Shown here: in pieces, positions 34,201 to 44,417 of the stretch
How positions within the stretch are numbered: position 1 is the stretch's first letter
How the letters are laid out: each line of letters starts with the position of its first letter
NCBI GenBank assembly: GCA_949130485.1
Contig: OX422184.1
Location: 23,988,917-24,052,916, forward strand
Length of the DNA stretch: 64,000 nt
Reading direction: 5' to 3'
Origin: Agelas oroides
Taxonomy: Eukaryota; Porifera; Demospongiae; Agelasida; Agelasidae
The notes under the pieces: generated by a model
What the model was told of the DNA's origin: nothing
The model's input: the letters and a program-made list of their open reading frames with translations, nothing else
Databases searched by the model: none
Translations under genes and position numbers: made by a program

Positions 34201-37200
34201 CTGTCCAAACCTTATAGGAAGCGGCAATCTGAACCAACTGGTGATACAGAGGCAAGGAGAAAGAGAGAAGCTAAAGCTCAGGCAGCTAAATGCCAAGCTG
34301 AGTCAACCCAGGAAGCAGACGCAAGGAGAAAGAGAGTTGCCAAGGCCCAGGCAGCTAAACTTATATTTGCATACTGCAAACAACCAAAAACTGGAGCAGG
34401 GGAAAGCCTGGGAATGAGATTACATCCATACCACATGCCTATGTATATTTGCCTCCTACCTGAGCCTGGGTACAAGGCTACGAGGACCAGCTACCCACCC
34501 AAACTATTTATAGAGCGGCGCACGTGTGGGTATTCACTACCGCATGCAGAGCAGGTAGACCCAACTAGCTACAATTACACTTTTTGACAACAGCACATGC
34601 ACATAAACATATTGCAATCAAACGTTCATGGACTTCAAGAGACTCACACAAAATTAACTAGAACAAACACACAAAAAGGTTGCACTTAGTGAGCGCAGCA
34701 AATAGTGATAGATACCTCTTTCATCTAGAAACAGAGAAATACAAAATTCTTATCAAAACAATGCACACACAGCGAAGTAACAGCCACAGACTTGGCACAC
34801 ATATAACATACCAACCACCACCTCTACAATTGAACATCAGCGGATATAACATGCATGTATCAGATTCCCTGAAACAAACACCTCACACCATGCAAACCAT
34901 ACACTAAGCAGAATATATGTGAAACCATTCATGACATCCCTATACTGCAAACTGTTAAAATAATAAAAACACCTCAGGGTCCCTTTATATCATAAAACAG
35001 CACGGGGTATGTCTTCACTGAAGACTTCTAGTTCATAATGCCTTGTGCAGTTGAGTTTTGTTTGTTTTGCTGCTAGTCAGTTTGGCCATATTGGGTGCAT
35101 AATAGGCATTGACAAAATATGCTAGCATAATTTTTAGAATAATAGGTATGTAGATTCTGTTGTAGAATAATAGGTGGGAATTTGGGAAATTATGTAATTA
35201 TGAGCTGAACACTTCCTTGAAACAGTATAATACTTCCTGCATGTAATATTCATTGTTTTATTGGTTCAGCCATCGTCTGCAGCAGCGGAGTGGGTTTTTT
35301 CTTTGTTAGAAAATTCAAATGCACACCAATAAAGGTGTTCCCTTGAAGAGTATGTTTCTTTGTCAGTAATGTTGCAGTACAATTATCGTTAAGTTTTGTA
35401 AAGATTATCTACAAATTTGGGATTTTTATTGAGAATAATGGGTAAGGTTAGTGAGAATAATCAGTAAAACTTGGAGGAATAATAGAATAGAATAATGGGT
35501 AAAAACAAAAGTATATTTTGTCAATCACTAGTGCATAATATTTTGTTCATTGGATGGATCTTATAAACTGAGGATCATGGTCAGATGTATCCAATCTCCT
35601 CCACCTCACATGCAGCTTTTTTCTCAAACTACACTCAGTATTGAAAGGAGAGTCATGGTGGGTGTGGCCTGAAAACAAAGCTGACCAGTCCACTTGACAT
35701 CACATGACTTGTGCTAAAGCAATACTTGAGGCTTGTCACTGCCAAGTTATCTACTACTTGCTCTTTTATACCTTACACAGGAATTGGTGTCGATGGTGTT
35801 GAAAGAGAGATTTGCTGCATTATTATTGATGTTCTTTGCTTGCACTACATTTTGTTTGAGAAACAGCTATAATTTTCAAGTTTCCTCTGAGCTGTCAAGG
35901 AGGAATTGTGATGGCATGCAGTACCCTAACAAAATCACATTTTACATCACAGCAGAGCTAGTTTAAGCTTTCCTCTTTGCATTACATGTAGCAGCGGAAT
36001 CGCTAGCGTACCAGAACTCTGTATGGGCACGTATAAATTCTTTTGCAATGGATGCAAATACAGTACATGTTCCGGACTTTTACAGAAATCTGCGGAGCAA
36101 AGATATTTCACCAGCGGTTAACGCACATGAGTTAGACAGTTGTAGTGGAGAAAGTATAACAGTCATGTGGGGTAAATGCATGTGCACAAACACTGGTAGC
36201 CTTGTTCCCAGACCGTAGGTACAGTACTGAATAAATTGAATAAGTACGGTATATAATATATATACTGCACAAAAAAATCGGTTGTTTTAACCACTGAGTG
36301 GCTACCTGGTTGCAGACAAGCTGAGGAGACAGTGGTTATGTATTATATATTGTGCTATAATTGCATAAGAAAGCTTCCAGAGGAATCTTCCCAGATCATC
36401 TTACAACCATGATCTTGCAGATATAGTAACCACTGAATAGCTATCTGTGAGGAAGTCACCACAAAAACATCATATTTTTTTGAAGTGTAGTTGTAGTGAC
36501 TACCTCTCGGATGTTCTGAGGGGTGTGAGTTGTAAGGTATGTATGATGTGTGTGCCAGGTTTGCCTCTAATACCAAACTAAACTTCTCATAACCACTGTC
36601 TCCTCAGCTTGTCTGCAACCACTCGTTGGTTAAAACAACAATTTTTTTTTTGCAGTGCGTGCGCGCGCACATGCATGCAAAAAGCCCTCATGAAAGCATA
36701 TGCAGATGCTGTATCAGGCCACAGAGCAGAAACACTAACCTCACTAATACAGTTTTCAGAACTCACAACCTCTTGCTCCAGATACATGAGGCCTTGTATC
36801 TATTCTTTATCTACATCACCCACCACTCATCTTCTAACCCAGAGGAGAAGATACCTACGAATATTAAGACCATACTCAAGAATCTAGTAATCAGTTCACT
36901 TCAAAAACCTAACTTCAGGTGGTTAGTGATGCATTCCTAAAGCAAAAAGCTGTATCATTTGAAGACTTCTCCAAATTCAACCAATCGTCAAACAAACAGG
37001 ATACCACCAATTTCTACTAATAAGTATGACCTATATGCAGGATTACGTTCAGCTTCTCCTTACCAAGTTTGTCCGGCTTCACTTTGCAGCTGGGGTCACG
37101 GAGGTCCATGTAATTTTTGACAATCCAAAAGCCCCTCCCGAAACAACTAAAGAGATAGAACAATCAAGACGTGATCTCTCAACAGAACATCAAGTGCTGA

Positions 37201-40200
37201 CCCATCATTGCAAACAATTCAGCAGCACTACCTACATTCATGACAAGTGGCCCACTGTACTCAACTGCTGGACATGCAGAAAGGCTCTTATCCGATATGT
37301 GGCATAAGAGATGATGTGTCTTATAAACAAGACCATCAGGTATTTGTCACCAATATTGAGGAAACAGCATACACCACAAAACTGAGAACATCAGAATGGT
37401 AAGACCACTGGACAAATGCAAATGAGGGAGATTCATGTGTGTGCCTTCACTCCTTACACTCCTCAGCCAACAAAACTCCCATTTTCCCCCAGATACCATG
37501 TAAATGTTGTCAATAATCTCCAAGGGGTCCGCCACAGTGCGTCTCGGCATACGAGATTTCGAAATCCACTGGATTTCACGTGGATTTCGGATTTCAGATT
37601 GGATTTCTGGATTTCAAAGTGGATTTCTGTGTCATAGTCCATACTGCATGTTCGTTGATTGTCATACATATACATGTACTAAGCATCTGCAGTTACATCA
37701 CTTTGAAGAATGACCTTTGTACCCGACCGAAGATCGGCCGGGTACAAAGGTCATTCATTGTGCGTTGATGTAATTGTTACGTCATAGAAAATCCATGCAC
37801 GTGCACGTCCGTGTAAATCCGGTGATGTAATTAATTGAATGTATATGGATATTTGCGGAGTATTTTACTAGGATCTTGAATTGGATTTCCGGATTTCAGA
37901 TTGGATTTCTGGATTTCTGGATTTCAGATTGGATTTCTGGATTTCAGAGTGGATTTCAGATTGGATTTCTGGATTTCAGAGTGGATTTCTGGATTTCAGA
38001 GTGGATTTCAGATTGGATTTCTGGATTTCAGATTGGATTTCTGGATTTCAATTGGATTTCTGCTGACGGTGTATGAGATTTCTTTCGTGATGGACCCCTC
38101 GATAATTTCATGAGTTTTTACCAGCTGGAGATTACATTGTAGTTGATGAGACAAGCCCAGACATTCCAAAAGAGCTAGGCATGGGGTTGTACCTGGAATA
38201 TGAGGTCTTGGGTGACCTTGGGAAATTTGAAAAGCTAGTTGATTGTCAACACTTTTTCAATATGCTGCATTCATAGCTGGAGGAAATGATTCCCTTGGTA
38301 GCATTGCTGAAGTGTCACTGGATCCTACTTCTCCTTCCCATTGCCATTACTACTCAAACAGTAGCATCGTTCCCAGGCCACTCCCAGATTTTATCTCGCA
38401 GCTGTGGAGAAAAATCCACAGTTGTGAGATAAAATCTGGGAGTGGCCTGTGAACAAGGCTACTCAAACAGTACTTTGCGAAGCTCCATTATACTGTTCAG
38501 CATGACTTTATTACATCCACACACAACACAAACAAACCTCACCTTTCACATATAACCCTGCTTCAGTGGCCCAGAAAACTAGCTGAAGTTCATGTTGGCC
38601 CATGTTCAGAAATTACGTCATTTGCAGATGAAACCATGAAAGAAATTTGTACGCTGGTGGTAGTGTTTGGAAGCTAGGATGAATGAACAGGTTATCTGCA
38701 CCAAATTTGTACTGCTAACTGTTCACACAATGGTGGTGGTTGTGCTGCGCGAAAGCGTTTCCTGAAAGATTGCCCGGTCTCCAACTGTTCAATGGAACTT
38801 AGTGTGCCCAAACTTCAGAGGTCAAAATTGAGTGCATTCCGCCATGACCCGCGATGTGCAAACATGTGCAATTATATATATGGTTAGCAGAACGGCTGAA
38901 TAGTCTGCACACCAGAATAGTTGACAAAAGTTAAGTTATATAGTTGACTCTCTTAAGGTGGATATACTACCTATACAATACAGTATACTCTGGTGGATTG
39001 TTGACCCTGAGCTGTGCCTTAGGTAAACCATCTACCAGGGTATATCTGTGTTTATACCCCTCGTACAGGTAGTATATCCAATACCTAATTCCCAGGCCGA
39101 ATCCAGATGGTGTCTCACAGCCTCATTTTCCTCCACAGCTGCAAGATAAAATCTGGAATGGCCTGGGAACAAGGCTATTGTGCAATACGTCTCAATCTAG
39201 CTAACACCAACTTAAACCTTTCATCTTATTAGCTCATCTGGAACAAGGGTAAACACTCCAAGGTTAAACAACCAATTTCATATTATGCCATTCTCTTTGG
39301 TCTATAGCACTCTGACACTATATGATGAAGATATTGGATCGTCCCCATCATTAGTGCTGACTGCAAGTGACTCTTCTTTGGCTGATGATGGCTGGAATAA
39401 CAGAGCTTCATCAGCTGTAGTGTCTGGTGGATGTCAGTGGATTCTCTATGATGAAGTTGATTATACAGAAAATATTTCATCTCCTGTCAGTCCACCTCTT
39501 ATCAGTCCAGGAAGCTATCCTTGGTCTTATTGGACCACATTTGGACTACCAGACAATGTACTCGCGGCTGTACGCTGTCTACCAGCAGAAGGCACACCAG
39601 CAATTGCCCTCTTTTTGCATCATCATTATTTTGGTGAAATGCAAGTTATCTACACTTCTAATCCTGATCTTGGACTCACTAACACTAACTTTGACAACAT
39701 AGTATCATCCTTTATCATAACTGGTGGTACATGGGAGTTGTACTCTGGAGCAAACTACACTGGCTCTAATGTCACACATGGACAAGGTCTCTACCCAACT
39801 CCGTTCTTTCTGAGACCAATTGCAAATGATGATTTGACGTCCGTGAGACTCATGGTCTTTGGTAGGAAAACCAATTTAGATCTATTTGATGCAGTTTTGA
39901 CTTACTGTAACATAACTATACTTTCAGTAGGCACATGTGCAGTAGATATGCTGTAAGGTTAAGTGTCAATTCACAGGTGTTTACTGAAGTACTGCAGATT
40001 CCAAAGACAACAAGCATCTACTTGTTCTACTAGTTTTGCTAACTTTTGTGTTGTCATTACTGACCACTACTTTGTGAAATACAACAGTAATGTTGACAAG
40101 ACTTTGTTATTCTTCTTTGGGCAAGAACTAAGAAAAGAGTCTGTTAGAAATACCTTAAGGCTTGGTAAAATATATCTGATGTAATTTTACATTACCTCCT

Positions 40201-42606
40201 TTGTTGCTTCTACAGCTGACTGTGGTCCTCCACCTTTCCTCATTAATGGAGCTGTGAGCTATCAAGCTACAAATGAGGGATCAGAGGGTCACTACCAATG
40301 TAATGATGACTTTACCCTCGAGGGAAGGATGACAACAGTGTGTGGAGCAAATGGCAGCTGGGATGCCATTCCATTCTGCAGACCACAAACAGGCATGTGT
40401 ATATCTCACTGTTCGTATGCAGCAGAACGCTTTTAAATCAGTCCAGGATCCAATAACTACAGGATGTATATTAAGCTAGGAGACAAACATATACATGTGC
40501 ATGCCACGCTAAGCTGCTCAAGTGTGTTCACCTTTCAAATTGCGATCTCTTGTTCTTATGAAATGGTTCACTTGATACCTGGTAGTTACTATTACAGTTC
40601 AGTACATGTTGCATTGCCCAGATTGTTCAATCCACAATCAAAACTTTAATATAATTATCATGAAACTCACTATGCAGTTGACTGTGGACCTCCACCTGTC
40701 TTTCTTAATGGAACCATGAGCTACCAGAACACAACTGAGGGGTCAGAGGCACATTATCGTTGTGATGATGGGTTTATCCTGGTGGGAGAGATGACAGCGG
40801 TATGCAGAGTTGATGGAAGATGGAGCTCCACTCCAGTCTGCAGACCACTTACAGGTGTTACCGTAATTATTCTAATACTACTAATGATCCTCTTAATCTA
40901 ATGCTAATTTATATTATTTATGCTAATCCAGAAACTTTCAGTGGCTTCTTGAGCTCGGAAAATAACTTGCAGACGTTCCTTTCACCCTGATGATGACTGG
41001 AGCATTCAGTCATAATGTCAGCAAGTTATTTTCCGGGCTCAAAGTGGTAACAGATAACCTTCCTCTTAGTTTATGCTAATCCAGTTTAGCAAGATAATGA
41101 CTGACTTTGTAGCTAGCAAAAGGATGCTTGCATGGTACTGCCTTCATCAGTTGCAGAGGTCTATACTATAAGGCCTGTGCGCATTTCAAGGAAAATTCAG
41201 CTTTACACTACCTAGAAAGTAAAAGGACACTAGGTATTTCATAATTGCAGATTGAGTTTGAGCAAGAGTTTATTACAATAAGAGTATGACGGAGAGTATG
41301 ACGGAGAGTATGACGGACAGCATGACGTAGGCAATCAGCAGTGAATATGCTTAGCAGGTACTTAGCATGAAACCATTCAAGTTGCTAGTGTACATAGCTG
41401 AGGTACCACCCACCTCTTTGCTGCTGTGTTTTGTGTTTTGTGTTTTCACATTGCTTACCTCATATACTGTCCAGATGGCAGGTGTAGAAACTATATGGGA
41501 GTTGCACACTCTTACTGTAATAAACTCTTGGTATAAGGAGGTCTGTATACCACAATTCTAGGTAAAAACCACTTCTACACTTATCTTTATCCGAACACTA
41601 ACCATATATTGTGATTTCTGCAACATAAGATCTAGTTTTTCGTTTCCAGTAACTAACATAAGGTGACAACCTATACTATGTAGGATTAAGGTATACAAGC
41701 CAGATCCAATGAACGATAGATCTTGGATTATCACAGTATAGCTGGCAGATTTTGCAATGCTTTGATCCTGCAATGCTGGGCTAATCTTCAGGCAACAATT
41801 AGAAGAGCATGGTTGATGTGTTGCATTGAAATATTCTGCCAACTACCGTGATAGTCCAAGTTCTGGCATTCATTGAATATTTGATGCAATGCAAATTACA
41901 GTTGACTGTGGACCTCCACCTGTCTTCCCTAATGGAATTGTAAGTTACGAGAACACAACTGAAGGGTCAGAGGTACACTATCGTTGTGATGATGGGTTTA
42001 CTCTGGAGGGAGAGATGACAGTGGTGTGCAGAGTTGATGGAAGATGGAGCTCCACTCCAGTCTGCAGGCCAAGCGCAGGTAGTATAATAAAGTATCTAAG
42101 ATATTATGTTGGGATCATTAACAAGATGACTATAGAAAGCTAAATATTAACATTTGTGTTAAGCACTAGTTATTGTAATCACTACTCAGATAATATCACA
42201 GCTTTTGTAACATAACAAACTTCAAGGCTGCAGCTTATACAATAACGAGCTGAAAGAAATCTCTGCTGTTCTATTAACCTATTGCTAATCTAATTTACCA
42301 TGATCCGTAGGTGACTCTAACAACAGCAGTGAGAGTATCCAAGGAATAGGAACTACTACCAACACAGCCATTATAGTCACAGTTTCCTGTGTTGCTTCAT
42401 TCATTATTGGAGTTCTGATTTGTGCTACGGTACACTACTGCACTGTGAGGAAGAAACGTACAGTGGACATGAGGGAAAGACCCACAGTGGCCCTCAGTCA
42501 GCTGAAGGAAAAACCTGATGCAGTATATGAAGATCTGGGAATGGGTGGGAGTCCTGGGAACATAGATCTAAAGGAGAATGCTGCATATGCTTATGTTCAG
42601 CATTGA
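25257..42606 (+). CDS. Gene B: membrane-anchored beta-gamma crystallin with three sushi domains
   Basis: The exons are 25257-25396 (leader), 39308-39861 (crystallin), 40216-40392, 40678-40854, 41902-42078 (CCP1-3) and 42311-42606 (TM and tail). They sum to 1521 nt, 506 residues. The leader MAKLFDGRTRLILFIQVLAL is a signal peptide; it joins in phase 2 to give Cys before TLTLYDED. The crystallin has NNRASS, DNIVSS and NDDLTS calcium-type motifs. Each CCP has four Cys and a Trp. A helix around VSCVASFIIGVLICATV precedes RKKR and a tail with YEDL and YAYV. The leader lies 13.9 kb upstream across transposon-rich DNA; no closer leader was found, so that link is the weak point. Exons from 39308 on are firm. 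Confidence 0.7.
25670..27030. mobile_element. Long inverted-repeat element with a second element nested inside
   Basis: The outer ends pair: TTACTGTGG and AATAGCACGAGTAATGCCCT near 25668-25700 against AGGGCATTACTCTTGCTATT near 26991-27010. Subterminal CAAGAAATTCAATTC is present in both arms. Nested inside, CATATAGAAAAGCAGGAAAT (25857 on) is mirrored by ATTTCCTGCTTTTCCATATG near 26633-26652, each followed by GGAAACT-type arrays. Relatives of the outer arm lie at 5640-5700, 7500-7560 and 8140-8200. No coding capacity was seen. Confidence 0.65.
27204..27285 (+). repeat. Short tandem repeat, about 3 x 30 bp
   Basis: The unit GTGACTTGTAGTA followed by TGATAYGGATTCTCG repeats about three times with small changes. 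Confidence 0.7.
28104..29170. mobile_element. CAGTGGCGG-type element, copy 2 (composite)
   Basis: The left end CAGTGGCGGATCCAGAG and right end CCTAGACCCACCACTG are flanked by TAATG on both sides. An internal end (ACACCCGCCACTGC, about 28717-28730) shows that two related elements are joined. It carries a G run (28623-28640) and two diverged copies of a TTTCACC...ACCAGAAACGATCTCAGAAGG segment. That segment is also present, reversed, in the copy at 51679-52180. Confidence 0.7.
29728..30185 (+). repeat. Minisatellite of about 33 bp, about 10 copies, interrupted
   Basis: The unit GGTCATTGATTGCGTACAGT plus ATGCAAGGGGAA repeats from about 29728 to 29965 and again at about 30088-30180. The gap (about 29965-30070) is a copy of a unique-looking segment also found at 30395-30495 (GTGCAGGAAACTT to ACAACTCCTTTGCC). 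This shows a local segmental copy into the array. Confidence 0.85.
30395..30663 (+). other. Open stretch of unknown identity
   Basis: A frame ending near 30664 reads VQETLPVSGLSPLLSVLSTK and then a hydrophobic C-terminal stretch. I do not recognise it. Its first 100 bases are duplicated in the minisatellite upstream, so selection for coding is doubtful. Confidence 0.25.
31579..31901. mobile_element. TAGTCTCGT MITE, copy 3
   Basis: Ends TAGTCTCGTCCCCAGACC and GGGGCACGAGACTA are flanked by a perfect 9-bp duplication TTGGCGACT (31570-31578, 31902-31910). It is 323 bp and non-coding. This is the best-preserved copy in the window. Confidence 0.9.
32149..32960. mobile_element. Foldback element with 353-bp arms
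   Basis: The arms 32149-32501 and 32608-32960 are near-perfect reverse complements of equal length around a 106-bp centre. The outer end is CATGGGGTACACTTGTGTTG. Short mirrored frames in the arms are by-products of the palindrome. No transposase and no obvious target duplication were seen. Confidence 0.85.
33990..34380 (+). other. Possible fragment of a Lys/Arg/Gln-rich coiled-coil protein
   Basis: Two open stretches could be exons. 34003-34122 reads EETESVLTFREMLETQGYEQ then AQDAQERRQREAQSKR, ending before GTACAC. 34219-34370 follows CCTTATAG and has two related units, EARRKREAKAQAAKCQAES and EADARRKRVAKAQAAK. Repeats like these occur at the N-termini of some Helitron-type helicase proteins, but no helicase or Rep motif was seen. 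Identity is uncertain. Confidence 0.3.
35790..35966 (+). CDS. Short hypothetical ORF with signal-like N-terminus
   Basis: MVLKERFAALLLMFFACTTF and then CLRNSYNFQVSSELSRRN form a hydrophobic start and a basic end, loosely like the family leader exons. It follows CCTTACACAG and carries GATGGCATGC where the leaders have GATGGTAATG. The phase would not fit the crystallin exon. It may be a chance ORF or a decayed leader. Confidence 0.2.
   Translation, partial: SMVLKERFAALLLMFFACTTFCLRNSYNFQVSSELSRRNCDGMQYPNKITFYITAELV
36264..36655. mobile_element. MITE with terminal inverted repeat of about 60 bp
   Basis: ACTGCACAAAAAAATCGGTT at the left is mirrored by a T run plus GCAGT at the right. AGACAAGCTGAGGAGACAGT in the left arm matches its reverse complement in the right arm (36593-36616). 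It is 392 bp and non-coding. Confidence 0.75.
37026..37307 (+). CDS. Unrecognised ORF fragment, possibly transposon-derived
   Basis: The 93-residue frame includes LLTKFVRLHFAAGVTEVHVI then FDNPKAPPETTKEIEQSRRD, which has normal protein composition and looks like part of a larger folded protein. The frame upstream (about 36770-36900) is also protein-like (LLQIHEALYLFFIYITHHSS). No family is assigned. The next sequence, from 37380, is not clearly coding. Confidence 0.35.
   Translation: MTYMQDYVQLLLTKFVRLHFAAGVTEVHVIFDNPKAPPETTKEIEQSRRDLSTEHQVLTHHCKQFSSTTYIHDKWPTVLNCWTCRKALIRYVA
37708..37756. repeat. Strong short hairpin
   Basis: GAATGACCTTTGTACCCG and CGGGTACAAAGGTCATTC form an 18-bp perfect stem around a short centre (ACCGAAGATCGGC) that can pair further. 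It may be a very small foldback element or a structured RNA. It lies between two arrays of GGATTTCAGATT-type repeats. Confidence 0.7.
37866..38062 (+). repeat. GGATTTCTGGATTTCAGA tandem array
   Basis: Units GGATTTCAGATT, GGATTTCTGG and GGATTTCAGAGT alternate for about 195 bp. A shorter outlier of the same array lies at 37565-37630. All frames are open, but the composition is purely repetitive. Confidence 0.85.
38362..38460. mobile_element. 99-bp hairpin MITE with 10-bp target duplication
   Basis: TAGCATCGTTCCCAGGCCAC is mirrored by GTGGCCTGTGAACAAGGCT; nearly the whole element folds (CCCAGATTTTATCTC in both arms). ACTCAAACAG flanks it exactly on both sides (38352-38361, 38461-38470). A diverged relative is at about 39085-39178. 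Confidence 0.85.
39308..39861 (+). CDS. Beta-gamma crystallin exon of gene B
   Basis: The acceptor follows GGTCTATAG and the donor is GTAGG at 39862; phase 2-1. It encodes two crystallin domains with four Greek keys centred on LTLYDED, QWILYDEV, AIALFLHHHYFGEM and WELYSGANYTGSN. Calcium-type N/D-N/D-x-x-S/T-S motifs are NNRASS, DNIVSS and NDDLTS; the fourth position is DNVLAA and degenerate. This copy has an insert after the second Greek key compared with gene D. Confidence 0.93.
40216..42078 (+). CDS. Three sushi (CCP) exons of gene B
   Basis: Exons 40216-40392, 40678-40854 and 41902-42078 are each exactly 177 nt, phase 1-1. Each has the pattern DCGPPP, a YxC, a VC, a Trp and a final C in FCRP or VCRP, so four Cys as in CCP modules. 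The first exon appears to use a GC donor (CAG-GCATGT); the other two use GT. CCP3 is absent from genes D and E. A palindromic Penelope-type remnant (about 40945-41065) and a GAGTATGACGGA array (41281-41330) lie in the intron between CCP2 and CCP3. Confidence 0.92.
42311..42606 (+). CDS. Transmembrane and tail exon of gene B
   Basis: A Ser/Asn-rich linker (GDSNNSSESIQG) leads to a hydrophobic helix ending CATVHYCTV, a RKKR stop-transfer and a tail of about 50 residues. The tail has two YxxPhi-type motifs, YEDL and YAYV, and ends VQH before TGA (42604-42606). Type I topology is inferred. Confidence 0.93.
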
Positions 42607-44417
42607 AGGTCAAGAAACATGATGATAAAAATAGCTTTCTCATTAATTGCTTTTGTATTGTTGCCAGCTACTGACTCCAATACTAAAGTTTGGAGTCTAC
42701 CTTTTGATCTAATCAACAGTTTTTATATGACATTATTTGGGTAAAGACATTTTTTTACATGTTAAAATGTGTGATGAACTTAAAACGCCCTTTCTTTTTC
42801 ACTCTGTAAATTTTGCATTATCATACCAAATTTAATTCTGTGAAGGCTCACTATATTGTCTAACCATACCCACTCGTTAAAACAGTGAACACCTGTCCAT
42901 GAAGACTAAGTGTGCAATACACCTAGTAACTATAACCTAATATAATCTGCCAACTTCAAAGGGAGTTAATTATCTTAACAGAGTTGCCAGCAAACAATCT
43001 ATTCGTACTAGTGTTAACATTGCTATGTAAAAACAGATGTCAAAACTTCATTTCTCCTACTATGTTGTGACTTTCTGTAGTGTATATACTCACATATATA
43101 ATGTAAACTCCTGGTATTAGTGTACCAAAGAACATTCCTTACAGAAACATGATTACGTGCTACAACTTTAGCTGATCCAGGGCGACAATTTGTGAACACC
43201 TGTCTATGAAGACTAAAAGTGCAATACACCTCATAAATATTATCAAGCTGAAATCCGCCAAATTCAAAGAAGTCATTGGCAGTTAAACGGTTAACTACAT
43301 AAGTTCATACTAGAAAATAGCCAGTGTCTGTCATACAAAAAAGTATGTCAAAACTTGACTTATCCCAAATTCTATATTATGCCCCTGTAAATAAGAACGT
43401 GTGACTTTCTACAACATGCAGTACTGAATATTTTAGGTACTACAACTTTAAGCCAAGGGCTAACTGATCCAGGGTGGTGATTTATTGAGGTATGGTGATC
43501 CACAGATGATTTGGGGTGGCAGGGGTTATCATGATCATCTGCAGCAATACTGATAGAAGTCTCAGACTTTGTACCTATACATAACTAAGTCTAGTTACCA
43601 CATTGTGGGCACATGGCCTCATACTCTGCCATATCATCACAACTTTGGGAAAACTTGGTGACCAAATTTAGTAAGAATTTTGACTCCACACCCACACACC
43701 ACTGACCACCATATAACAAACATGCAATTTACATACAATGACGCTATACACTACGTGGACAAAATATTTTCATCAAGAAGTCAGGATGTCATGAGTTGAC
43801 TCCGGTTGATATTACGAGATTTTCTTCCTAGCCTTGCTTTTGGCATGAATGCGATTTTTTTGTCCACTGATTACTACTTCATCTGATTGCTGTCTATAAT
43901 ATTGGAGCTACATGTACCCAGCCTTATATGGACTGATAATCAAGCCTGATTGAGAAGAAAGTGCTTATATCATCAGATTTATACTCCTTTGAGATTTTTA
44001 GACCTCAGAGATGTTTCATTGAGAGACCACAGAAGTGGAGTAATTGAGTACAGATCCATAAGCAAGCATACAAAAATCTCTGCAGGTTTGCATCTATACT
44101 CCATGCAGGACTGAATATGATACCCAGATGTAGAGATCCAGTAATCTTCTGCAGATCTACCCCACTACATTGGAGGTACTCAACTCTAGCTTTGCTCAAT
44201 GGGATATTTCCGGTACCGAGATCTATAAGCAACGTTTTCACTCGGGGGTCCAGCTAGATATGATGCTAGCGTGAGCAGCCGCTGAGCGTTGAAGAAATAC
44301 TATAAGGGGAAAATTGCGCTGCGCCGAAATTTGGAGACCGACTACTGTGGAAACCTGTAGACGTCACCGGAAGACACGCTGCGAAAGACTGCCTGAGGAA
44401 AGCACTTCGCAAGAGCG
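42607..44417 (+). other. Intergenic block between genes B and C
   Basis: It holds the gene B 3' UTR and the gene C 5' region. It is closely similar over almost its full length to 60514-62301 (between E and F) and more distantly to 47756-51477, so it is part of the duplicated unit. No other gene was seen. Confidence 0.75.

Larger units (their letters stand above)
25397..39307 (+). other. Presumed intron 1 of gene B (13.9 kb)
   Basis: No exon of the family is seen here. The interval is mostly transposons and minisatellites, listed separately. Unexplained open stretches at 30398-30660, 34000-34400, 35790-35966 and 37026-37307 could be fragments of other genes or of transposon proteins. Confidence 0.5.

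Noticed and set aside
37876-38113. Three overlapping ORFs rich in WISGFQ
   Set aside because: All frames are open because of the GGATTTC array; the composition is purely repetitive.
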